Assembly: GCA_937925455.1 (NCBI GenBank)
Contig: CALEWF010000158.1
Coordinates: 1 to 21,128, forward strand
Direction of reading: 5' to 3'
DNA length: 21,128 nucleotides
Origin: an uncultured Flavobacteriales bacterium
Lineage (GTDB): Bacteria > Bacteroidota > Bacteroidia > CAIKAF01
Under the pieces are notes generated by a model that made no database searches, was not told the DNA's origin, and saw only the letters and a list, made by a program, of their open reading frames with translations. A program made the translations under genes and the position numbers. This document shows positions 13,599 through 21,128 of this stretch, in pieces. Numbering within the stretch: the stretch's first letter is position 1; every line of letters starts with the position of its first letter.

Positions 13599-13610
13599 AA
13601 TCTCGAGATT
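13599..13610. promoter_or_regulatory. perfect palindrome AATCTCGAGATT, possible operator
   Basis: This 12-bp perfect palindrome sits at the centre of the 62-bp divergent region 13568-13629. It lies between a - strand -7-like box, TATATTCG (13592-13585), for the radical-SAM-like gene and a + strand -7-like box, TACTTTTA (13615-13622), for the alpha-2-macroglobulin gene; both boxes have one mismatch to TAnnTTTG. A dimeric regulator bound here could control both directions. No regulator gene is nearby. Confidence 0.35.
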
Positions 13611-13629
13611 AACGTACTTTTACAAAAGA

Positions 13630-16600
13630 ATGAACCGGATTTATTCCAGCGTGTATAACCCTAAAAATTCTTTCATGAAAAAACATTTTTTTCTTCGAAC
13701 AATCGGATTTATACTACTGTTTAGTAGTTTGGCTCTATTTGCTACTTTCACCTTCATTACACCTGTGAAGCCCTATCGCCCGTATGATAACTATGAAAAA
13801 TATTGGGCCAAGGTAGACTCACTAGAAAAGCTTGGGCTAACAGAATCCTCAAAAAAAGAAGTAGAAGCCATCCGCCGGTTGGCTCAAAAAGAAACTAACT
13901 ATCCCCAGTTAGTGAAATCATTGATTTATTTAATGAAGTATAGTGAAACATTAGAAGAAGAATCTTTTCAGGTTTCGTATAATCTAATACAACAAGAAAT
14001 TCGTCAAGCACCTTCACCCTATAAGCAAGTAATGTACAGCCTGCGTGGCAGCTTGTTATGGAATTACTACCAAACCTATAGGTGGCAATTTTACAATCGA
14101 ACACCGATAGCCAATGCAACCAACGATGATATTCTTACCTGGGATTTAAACCATCTATTTGCAGAAACTATCTTTTCATTTCGTCAATCATTATCTCAAC
14201 CTGAAGATTTAATCAATATAACTGTCGATAAGTACAACGCTATTTTAGAAGGAGATGATTCATTAAGAATACGCAGGCCAACACTCTTTGATATTCTTGC
14301 TTACAAAGCCCTCGAAATATTACAAAATGCAGAATCGGGATTAACCCAACCGGCTAATGCTTTTGAAATTAACCATCCTGAATATTTTATGCCGGCAGAA
14401 CAATTTTCTAATTATACTATACAAACTGCTGATACATTAAGTAATCTATATCAAGCACTGCAGATTTATCAGCAATTACTTGCATTTCATCTTCAAAAAA
14501 AGCAATGGGAAGCCATGGTGGATGCTGATTTAAACCGATTAAAATTTGTATATAGTTTTAGTACTATTGAATATAAAGACAGCCTATATATCCAAGCACT
14601 GGATGCGCTTCAAAAAAAATATAGCACCATCGACGTAACAGCCGAAGTATTGGTAGAACTGGCAAGTGCATATAAAAAACGGGGAGAAACATACGACGCA
14701 TTTAATGTACAAACCCATAGGTATCGTATGGATATACAAAAAGCGTTGCAGCTTTGCGACGAAGTTATTCAACGATTTCCAAAAACTTTGGGAGCTAATA
14801 ATGCACAGGCACTAAAAGAACAAATGCTTGTACCGGCGTTAGAAATAACCATTGAACATGGAAACCTTGCAGGTGAGTACATCCCAGCCCATCTTCGCTA
14901 TAAAAACCTCCGGGAAGTGCACCTACGCATATATGCCATAAATTATGATGCATGGAAAATGATAGAAAAAAATTACCAGTACAATCATATTGATAGTTTA
15001 CTTTTATTTCTTCAAAAACAGCAACTGTTGGATACGTGGAACCAGCCTTTAAAAGCCTCTAACGATTTGCAATATCATACTACTGAATTATCAATCGCCC
15101 CCCGTGAAACCGGATTTTATGTTTTACTTGATTCTGATAAAGCATCTTTTGATTATCCGAATGCGGCTGTTTCTCTCACTGAATTTTGGGTAACCAACCT
15201 CATACATCTTTCCCGCCCCGAAAATAACTATCGGGAAAATATTATTCTGGTAGCTTCACGTAAAAATGGACACCCGGTTCAAAATACGGAAGTTAGGTTG
15301 TACCAGGAAAAATATAATTACAACAATGGCCGTTATGAATCGCAACTTGTACATACATCAAAAACCAATAAACAAGGGGAGCTACATGTTCCATACATTG
15401 GTAAAGAGCATTACAATAATTTTCGCATCGAATTGCGTAAAGGCAACGACCGATATGTTTCACCCGGCATACTGTATCAGTATCGCGACTGGTATGAATA
15501 TTATGATGAAAAAGCCATTTCCATACATTATTTCTTAGATAGAGCTATTTATCGGCCTGGCCAAACCGTTCATTTCAAAGGCATCGTCTTCAATCGGGGG
15601 AACTTTATGAAAGGTACCGAATCGAAAATTGTTTCGAATTATAAAACAACCATCAGGCTTTTGGATGCCAACTACCAGGAAGTATCCAAACTAAATATTA
15701 CTACCAATGAATTTGGAACTTTTTCTGGTTCTTTTGAACTTCCTATGAATTTGCTGACCGGAGAATGGACCTTGGGGAATAACATTTCTACTATCAACTT
15801 TTCGGTTGAAGAATACAAGCGGCCAAAATTTGAAATTCTGTTTGATACTATTCGCCAAGAATTTCGATTAGGCGACCTGGTAACCGTAAGCGGCTCAGCC
15901 AAAGCATTAAGCGGCTTTGCAGTGGATGGGGCACAGGTTACCTACCGAATTTATCGTAATGCCATGTTGCCGCCATGGTTTTATTATTGGAGAGGAGGAT
16001 ATAATCTCGACTCGCCACGTATGGAAATAGCCGGAGGAGCTACTGAAACCGACGACAATGGGACTTTTCGTATAACGTTTGAGGCTATTCCTGACCGAAG
16101 TATCAGCAAGCAATGGGAACCCACGTTTTATTATACCATCGAAATTAATGTAACCGATATCAACGGTGAAACACGTACTGCTACACGTACTATTCGTGTT
16201 GGATACTCATCCATTCAGGTGATTGGAAATCTTCCCGATATTTTAAATATAAAAGACACATCCAGATATAAACTGGAGATTCTGAACATGGAAAATTATC
16301 CGGTACGAACCAGCGGCCAACTTACCATAACACGCATGGAAGAACCCTCTCGTTTGTTTAAACAAAAAGGATGGAGCAAAACAGATGAACCTGTAATGAA
16401 TGAATCTTCGTATCATCAGGCATTTCCGCATTTACCATTTGCTGATGAACACTTGGTTGAAAATTGGAAAAGAGGTGAGGTTATTTTAAACACCTCATTC
16501 AACAATCAACAAAACAATATAATCCAACCGTCTAATCTTTCTTCACTAAAACAAGGTGTTTATCTCATTGAAGCTATGGCAATGGATGCACGCGGAGAAC

Positions 16601-19600
16601 AAGCCACTTATCGTCAAGTAGTAAAAGTGTACAACCTACAAGAAACCACGCCCTTTACCAAAGAGTTTATATCCTACATTCCAATAAAAAACTCTGCAAA
16701 ACCGGGCGAGGAAGCAGTATTCCTGATTTCTTCTGCAGCAAAGCAACTACAGGTTCGGATGGAAATAGAACATAGAGGGAAAATGGTTAGCAAACAAATT
16801 ATTCAACTGAATAATTCCCAACGATTAATTCATATTCCCATTAAAGAAATACACCGCGGAGGGTTTGAGGTACATTTTACAGCCATTGTTGAAAACAGAG
16901 TATATTCTGTTCATCATAATATTCATGTTCCTTATTCAAACAAAGAATTAACATTGAAATTTTCCACTTTTAGAAATGAGCTATTCCCCGGAGCAGAAGA
17001 AGAATGGAAAATAACTGTAAAGGATCCGGGAAATCAAGCTGCCTCCGCCGAAATGCTGGTAAGTATGTATGATGCCAGCTTAGATGCGTTTCGTCCTTCT
17101 AAGTGGTGGTTTTATCCCTATTCGTACGGATACAGCATAAGTCAATGGACATCTTCCGATCATTTACAACTCAGTAGGTCAATACTACATGCGCCTACCT
17201 GGACAACTTATAAGCAATGGAATTACCCAACGTATCAACAAATGTCATCATTTGGATGCAACATGCTTGGCAGTAACTTATGGATGTACCGTAGCAGATT
17301 TTATGAAGCAAGTGTATATGATATAGTAAGGCTAGAAGAAACAGAAAGTACATCTACCCGAAAAAAAGATAAAAATAGTATCAACCCAAATGAAGAAGCT
17401 GGTAATAACCCAAGAATCAAAGACGAGGAGCAAAATCAAAATATCCAAGGTGTAAAACCTGAAACAGACAAGAATTGGGAAAATAACAATACTCAGATAC
17501 GATCTAATTTTACAGAAACTGCGTTTTTCTATCCACATCTACAAACCAATGAGCAAGGCGAGGTTGTATTCTCATTCCGCATGCCCGAATCCATTACAAG
17601 ATGGAATTTTCAAGCAATAGCTCATACCCGAGATTTAAAATATGGAATGCTGAATGAACAAGTCATTACCAAAAAACAATTGATGGTAAACTCGTTTGCA
17701 CCACGTTTTTTCCGAGAAGGAGATAAACTCTATTTCTCAACCAAAGTTACCAACTTAAGTAACCAAGATTTACCAATAACAGTATCTCTTTCACTTACAG
17801 ATGCCATCCAACAAAAAGACATTGCTTCATTATGTAAATTAAAACAACCGGTTATTGTAAAAAATATTTCCAAAGGCAAAAGCGAAATGTTTGTATGGGA
17901 AATTGAAATACCCCAACAGGTATACGCCATTACCTACCGGATTGTGGCGGATGGAGGAATACATTCAGATGGAGAAGAAAAGAGCATTCCGGTACTATCA
18001 AATCGTATGTTAGTAACCGAATCATTACCCCTACCCGTTCGAGGAAAAGCCACACATCATTTCATATTTGAGAAATTAATTCAAAGTGGCAAATCACCAT
18101 CTCTTCAACATCATCGTCTTACATTGGAGTTTACTTCGCAACCTGCTTGGTACGCCATACAAGCCTTGCCTTATATGATGGAATATCCTTATGAGTGCAG
18201 TGAACAAACATTCAATCGGTTATATGCTAATGCATTGGCATCGCATATTGTAAATTCTAATTCACGTATTAAAAACGTATTTGATATTTGGAAAACGCAA
18301 CAACCTGGTGCTTTACTTTCTAACCTAGAAAAAAATCAGGAATTGAAGGAAGTAATTCTGCAAGAAACTCCCTGGGTCATGGATGCAAAAAATGAAACCG
18401 AAAGAAAGCAACGCATTGCACTTTTATTTGATTTAAACCGAATGAAAAATGAAACTACTTCAACCTTGAATAAGCTGGCGAAACTCCAGGTTTCTAATGG
18501 AGGCTGGCCTTGGTTTGCCGGTGGCCCCGATAATCGCTTTATTACACAATACATTGTTACCGGATTTGGACGATTAAAAAAACTGGGAGTACAAGATCCA
18601 ACCGGAAGAGTAAACGAAATGATTACCAAAGCAATGTATTACTTAGATGAACGCATACAAGAAGATTATCAACAGTTAAAGAAATACAAGGTAGATCTTT
18701 CGAAAAAACAAATCGGTTCAACTCAAATTCAATATTTATTTGCAAGAAGTTACTTCCCGGAAAAAGAATTAGACAGCAGATACACAGAAGCCTTCAATTA
18801 TTATTTCAGCCAGGCTAAAACCTATTGGAATGAAGAAAGTATGATGATGCGGGGAATGATTGCACTAATTATGTATCGAGCTAACGACATTTATACAGCG
18901 GAGAAAATCATTCGCTCATTGAGTGAAAATGCCATTCGAAATGAAGAATTAGGTATGTATTGGAAGCAAAATAACTCCTATTTCTGGTACGATGCTCCCA
19001 TCGAAACACAAGCACTGATGATTGAAGCTTTTCACGAAATTTCTTCCGATAAAAAAGCAGTTGAAGACATGCAGGTGTGGTTATTAAAAAATAAACAAAC
19101 CAACGACTGGAAAACCACCAAAGCTACGGCAGATGCTTGTTATGCATTACTGATGCAAGGAGTTACCTGGCTGGAAGATACTGAACCGGTAATCGTAAAA
19201 TTAGGAAGTTTTACCATAGACCCCAAATCAAATACCGAGATAAAAACAGAAGCCGGTACCGGTTATTTTAAAACGGCATGGAGCAAAGAAAATATTCGTA
19301 CAGACATGGGAGAAATTATCGTGCAGAAAAACACCGACGGCATTGCTTGGGGAGCCGTGTATTGGCAGTATTTTGAAAATCTGGATAAAATTACATCGGC
19401 TACTACTCATGTGAAGATCACAAAAAAATTATTCAAACAAATTAGCTCAAATAGAGGACCTATATTGGAACCCATCTCTGAAAATACTCCATTACAAGTA
19501 GGAGACCGGGTAAAAATCAGAGTAGAAATTCGTACAGACCGAAATCTGGAATATGTTCATTTAAAAGACTTACGAGCCTCTGCCTTTGAGCCTGAAAATA

Positions 19601-19830
19601 TTTTTTCCGGATACCGTTGGCAAGATGGATTTGGATATTATGAATCAACCCGCGATGCAGCATCACATTTCTTTATTGAGTTTTTACCACGTGGCACTTA
19701 TGTGTTTGAATATCCCGTTCGGATAACCCATCGCGGTGTATTTTCCAATGGTATTACTTCCATACAATGTATGTATGCTCCAGAGTTTTCTTCACATTCT
19801 GAAGGAATAATCGTTCGGATTGGTAACTAA
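13630..19830 (+). CDS. alpha-2-macroglobulin family protein
   Basis: A 2066-residue bacterial alpha-2-macroglobulin, a thioester protease trap. A hydrophobic signal or anchor (about 20-43) has no lipobox Cys. A helical N-terminal region (about 45-500) is followed by macroglobulin domains: DRAIYRPGQTVHFKG (about 636-650) and VEEYKRPKFEI (about 726-736). A polar low-complexity linker (about 1235-1295, bait-like) precedes the A2M domain (FFYPHLQTNEQGEVVFSFRMP from 1299, key residues only). The thioester motif is PYECSEQ with Cys1523 and Gln1526, in a helical thioester domain that also shows NGGWPWFAGG (about 1622-1631). It is larger than E. coli YfhM because of the N-terminal region, and no pbpC is adjacent. 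ATG 13675 (MKKHFF) is a credible alternative start, since a -7-like box at 13615-13622 would leave no leader for 13630. Confidence 0.92.
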   Translation: MNRIYSSVYNPKNSFMKKHFFLRTIGFILLFSSLALFATFTFITPVKPYRPYDNYEKYWAKVDSLEKLGLTESSKKEVEAIRRLAQKETNYPQLVKSLIYLMKYSETLEEESFQVSYNLIQQEIRQAPSPYKQVMYSLRGSLLWNYYQTYRWQFYNRTPIANATNDDILTWDLNHLFAETIFSFRQSLSQPEDLINITVDKYNAILEGDDSLRIRRPTLFDILAYKALEILQNAESGLTQPANAFEINHPEYFMPAEQFSNYTIQTADTLSNLYQALQIYQQLLAFHLQKKQWEAMVDADLNRLKFVYSFSTIEYKDSLYIQALDALQKKYSTIDVTAEVLVELASAYKKRGETYDAFNVQTHRYRMDIQKALQLCDEVIQRFPKTLGANNAQALKEQMLVPALEITIEHGNLAGEYIPAHLRYKNLREVHLRIYAINYDAWKMIEKNYQYNHIDSLLLFLQKQQLLDTWNQPLKASNDLQYHTTELSIAPRETGFYVLLDSDKASFDYPNAAVSLTEFWVTNLIHLSRPENNYRENIILVASRKNGHPVQNTEVRLYQEKYNYNNGRYESQLVHTSKTNKQGELHVPYIGKEHYNNFRIELRKGNDRYVSPGILYQYRDWYEYYDEKAISIHYFLDRAIYRPGQTVHFKGIVFNRGNFMKGTESKIVSNYKTTIRLLDANYQEVSKLNITTNEFGTFSGSFELPMNLLTGEWTLGNNISTINFSVEEYKRPKFEILFDTIRQEFRLGDLVTVSGSAKALSGFAVDGAQVTYRIYRNAMLPPWFYYWRGGYNLDSPRMEIAGGATETDDNGTFRITFEAIPDRSISKQWEPTFYYTIEINVTDINGETRTATRTIRVGYSSIQVIGNLPDILNIKDTSRYKLEILNMENYPVRTSGQLTITRMEEPSRLFKQKGWSKTDEPVMNESSYHQAFPHLPFADEHLVENWKRGEVILNTSFNNQQNNIIQPSNLSSLKQGVYLIEAMAMDARGEQATYRQVVKVYNLQETTPFTKEFISYIPIKNSAKPGEEAVFLISSAAKQLQVRMEIEHRGKMVSKQIIQLNNSQRLIHIPIKEIHRGGFEVHFTAIVENRVYSVHHNIHVPYSNKELTLKFSTFRNELFPGAEEEWKITVKDPGNQAASAEMLVSMYDASLDAFRPSKWWFYPYSYGYSISQWTSSDHLQLSRSILHAPTWTTYKQWNYPTYQQMSSFGCNMLGSNLWMYRSRFYEASVYDIVRLEETESTSTRKKDKNSINPNEEAGNNPRIKDEEQNQNIQGVKPETDKNWENNNTQIRSNFTETAFFYPHLQTNEQGEVVFSFRMPESITRWNFQAIAHTRDLKYGMLNEQVITKKQLMVNSFAPRFFREGDKLYFSTKVTNLSNQDLPITVSLSLTDAIQQKDIASLCKLKQPVIVKNISKGKSEMFVWEIEIPQQVYAITYRIVADGGIHSDGEEKSIPVLSNRMLVTESLPLPVRGKATHHFIFEKLIQSGKSPSLQHHRLTLEFTSQPAWYAIQALPYMMEYPYECSEQTFNRLYANALASHIVNSNSRIKNVFDIWKTQQPGALLSNLEKNQELKEVILQETPWVMDAKNETERKQRIALLFDLNRMKNETTSTLNKLAKLQVSNGGWPWFAGGPDNRFITQYIVTGFGRLKKLGVQDPTGRVNEMITKAMYYLDERIQEDYQQLKKYKVDLSKKQIGSTQIQYLFARSYFPEKELDSRYTEAFNYYFSQAKTYWNEESMMMRGMIALIMYRANDIYTAEKIIRSLSENAIRNEELGMYWKQNNSYFWYDAPIETQALMIEAFHEISSDKKAVEDMQVWLLKNKQTNDWKTTKATADACYALLMQGVTWLEDTEPVIVKLGSFTIDPKSNTEIKTEAGTGYFKTAWSKENIRTDMGEIIVQKNTDGIAWGAVYWQYFENLDKITSATTHVKITKKLFKQISSNRGPILEPISENTPLQVGDRVKIRVEIRTDRNLEYVHLKDLRASAFEPENIFSGYRWQDGFGYYESTRDAASHFFIEFLPRGTYVFEYPVRITHRGVFSNGITSIQCMYAPEFSSHSEGIIVRIGN

Positions 19831-19832
19831 AC

Positions 19833-20408
19833 TCACTTCACTGACCCAACGGCAAACATGATTGCAAACGCTGCAAAAAGAAGGAACAATATTAAAAATA
19901 TTACAAAACCTACAGTATTCAATTCTCCAAGATATACTAAACCAATCACCATAAATACAAGAGATACTACAAAAAAAATGACCGCAAGTATTGCTGCTGT
20001 TTTTTTAGACATGGAATTTTTTTCTACGCTTAGTAAACGTTGCCGTTCTTTCAAAGAAGAGAAAAGTGATGGATTGATTTTTGGCACTCTTTTAACTTCA
20101 ATTTTCAATAAGATTTCTTCACGCTTTTCTTGTTCTGATAAGTCCATAGTTAATACTTTAGTTTCTTGCATCACAAGAGGTTCAGATTGCCCACTGCTTT
20201 GAAGAATTTCTTCCTCCCATCGAGATTCAAATAGTGGATAGGTTAACTCCATGTTTTGTTCTTGCTCTTTTGTTTCATTCTTAATTTCTCCCGATGATTG
20301 ATCTTTAGTGATTTTAACTTTAATTCGGGGATGATGAAATTTATTTTGAGCAAATATATGACTGCATAAAACTATTATCAGTAAGCTTAATACCAAATAA
20401 TTTTTCAT
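19833..20408 (-). CDS. hypothetical envelope protein with C-terminal membrane segments
   Basis: A 191-residue protein of no recognised family. The signal peptide MKNYLVLSLLIIVLCSHIFA has likely cleavage before Gln21. Residues 22-130 are polar and Glu/Lys/Ser-rich with short beta-like stretches (ILLKIEVKRVPKI), and 134-190 are two long hydrophobic segments (AAILAVIFFVVSLVFMVIGL and GFVIFLILFLLFAAFAIMF) joined by YLGELNTV. This layout places the middle domain in the periplasm and the C terminus in the inner membrane. Its stop is 2 bp from the stop of the convergent alpha-2-macroglobulin gene, so neither gene has room for its own terminator between them. The ATG at 20408 begins the signal peptide directly. 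Confidence 0.75.
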   Translation of the reverse strand: MKNYLVLSLLIIVLCSHIFAQNKFHHPRIKVKITKDQSSGEIKNETKEQEQNMELTYPLFESRWEEEILQSSGQSEPLVMQETKVLTMDLSEQEKREEILLKIEVKRVPKINPSLFSSLKERQRLLSVEKNSMSKKTAAILAVIFFVVSLVFMVIGLVYLGELNTVGFVIFLILFLLFAAFAIMFAVGSVK

Positions 20409-20452
20409 TAGATGACTTGGTTTTATTCAGAGTGAATGAATATCATAATTGT

Positions 20453-20956
20453 TCAATACAACTTACTATCTAATATTACGATACGCAATGGCCGGTAAGG
20501 CATTACTCGATAAGTTCTGATTTTTGTATTTACAGCAAATTCATACACATAATACGGAATAATAATGGCTCCACAAATAATTAACTCCCAAGGCGTAATG
20601 ATCGGATTTAAATTATTGATCAAACTATTAATGATTCTTATAGCCAAATAGAGATGTGCTCCTCCACCCAGCAAACGCGGAATAATTGCCCTGTCTTTAC
20701 CCGTACGAACCCGCAAAGCATCCACTTGCGAAGGTTTTACAGATATATTATTTACAAAAAAAGCTGTATCAGTTATATGAGTAATACTGCCTGTATAAAA
20801 ACCCTTTTCGCCTTTAAATTTTAGGGTAATCTCGTCCATCAACGAATAAGTAACTTTTTTTCGCGGACCTCCAGGCGGCTGAAAAGTCATAAACCGCTGG
20901 GCTTCGGCTTGAAAAGAAAAAAGTAAAAGGATGATGACAACAAAAATCCGAATCAT
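20453..20956 (-). CDS. hypothetical secreted or membrane protein
   Basis: A 167-residue protein of no recognised family. The signal peptide is MIRIFVVIILLLFSFQAEA with likely cleavage before Gln20. The mature part begins with FQPPGGPRKKVTY, followed by a beta-rich stretch (EITLKFKGEKGFYTGSITHITDTAFFV without a break, given here by its key pattern only at about 43-69) that reads like a small barrel or SH3-like strand set. RLLGGGAHLYLAIRIINSLI (about 94-113) and ELIICGAIIIPYYVYEF (about 124-140) are hydrophobic and may be membrane segments. It lies 44 bp upstream of the other hypothetical on the same strand, and both have envelope signals, so they may form a two-gene unit. Confidence 0.72.
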   Translation of the reverse strand: MIRIFVVIILLLFSFQAEAQRFMTFQPPGGPRKKVTYSLMDEITLKFKGEKGFYTGSITHITDTAFFVNNISVKPSQVDALRVRTGKDRAIIPRLLGGGAHLYLAIRIINSLINNLNPIITPWELIICGAIIIPYYVYEFAVNTKIRTYRVMPYRPLRIVILDSKLY

Positions 20957-20960
20957 GATT

Positions 20961-20991
20961 TAAATGTAACAGATTTACAAGAAATCAAAAA
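20961..20991 (-). promoter_or_regulatory. promoter of the - strand hypothetical pair
   Basis: On the - strand, TTTTTG (20991-20986) and TACATTTA (20968-20961) are separated by 17 bases, which fits the Bacteroidota -33/-7 layout with one mismatch in the -7 box. Transcription would begin within a few bases of the ATG at 20956, implying a leaderless or nearly leaderless message. Confidence 0.35.
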
Positions 20992-21047
20992 CAATTTTTC
21001 AAAACTAATTTTAGTGCAATGCCCCAATTGTTGTTAGCCTATTTATA

Positions 21048-21128
21048 TCAGGCTGCTTCAAGCGGCTGTTCGTTGCAAGTCCTCGGGGCTCAGCCACACA
21101 TGGCATCGGGGTAGCGGTGTCTTCGTGC
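21048..21128 (-). repeat. GC-rich structured interspersed repeat, copy 3 (partial)
   Basis: The 3' 81 bases of the same family as copies 1 and 2, in inverted orientation and cut by the window end. Read on the - strand it runs from GCACGAAGACACCGCTACCC to GCAGCCTGA. It carries CCGC and AGCAG of the closing stem as in copy 2, but GAGCCCCGAGGACTTGCAAC as in copy 1, so it is a mosaic of the two. One extra base is found in the bulge of the closing stem (TTGA against TTA). The 5' half lies beyond the window. Confidence 0.8.

Noticed and set aside
11..21128. The three similar repeats as a CRISPR array
   Set aside because: Copies are about 167 nt long, about 10 kb apart and in mixed orientation, with no short spacers and no cas genes.
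1..21128. tRNA, rRNA, prophage, insertion sequence or toxin-antitoxin genes
   Set aside because: None could be recognised on either strand; the remaining open frames are shadows of real genes.

Overview
The window reads as chromosomal DNA of a Bacteroidota bacterium, most likely of the Chitinophagales type (inference). The support is an AT-rich genome, promoter boxes of the Bacteroidota -7 type (TAnnTTTG), almost no Shine-Dalgarno sequences, signal peptides that end in Ala-Gln, and family content typical of the phylum: a DUF4290 protein directly before murA, tsaE overlapping a divergent alanine dehydrogenase, a YceI protein and a very large alpha-2-macroglobulin. No phage, plasmid, transposase, CRISPR array, rRNA or tRNA was seen.

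Layout. Positions 1-296 hold a GC-rich structured repeat (copy 1) and a promoter. Positions 297-1852 hold a pterin cluster: two tandem 6-pyruvoyl-tetrahydropterin-synthase-family paralogues and GTP cyclohydrolase I (folE). fabD (fatty-acid synthesis) and a DUF389 membrane protein follow on the + strand. A YkgJ-type cysteine-cluster protein on the - strand is divergent from an FkbM methyltransferase; both appear to use TTG starts and only 34 bp separate them. Next come DUF4290-murA (MurA carries the Cys-to-Asp change linked to fosfomycin insensitivity), a membrane-anchored TlpA-like thioredoxin, and tsaE-ald-hypothetical as a tight operon. The 529-bp gap 10412-10940 is non-coding and made of nested inverted repeats plus copy 2 of the structured repeat.

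On the - strand from 13567 down to 10941 are a protein that looks like a B12-binding/radical-SAM enzyme without its iron-sulfur cysteines, a probable outer-membrane beta-barrel protein whose start lies one base after the upstream stop, and a YceI protein. A 62-bp divergent region containing a perfect 12-bp palindrome separates this group from a 2066-residue alpha-2-macroglobulin with an intact thioester motif. Two small envelope proteins of unknown function lie on the - strand beyond it, and the window ends inside copy 3 of the structured repeat, in inverted orientation.

The most notable signal is the roughly 167-nt repeat at the start, middle and end. Copies 1 and 2 differ at positions that restore base pairing in the predicted fold, so the family looks selected for a folded RNA or DNA structure and not for a protein. 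Second is the radical-SAM-like protein lacking CxxxCxxC. Most other genes are ordinary housekeeping or envelope genes. All calls rest on reading the sequence; no database search was run.
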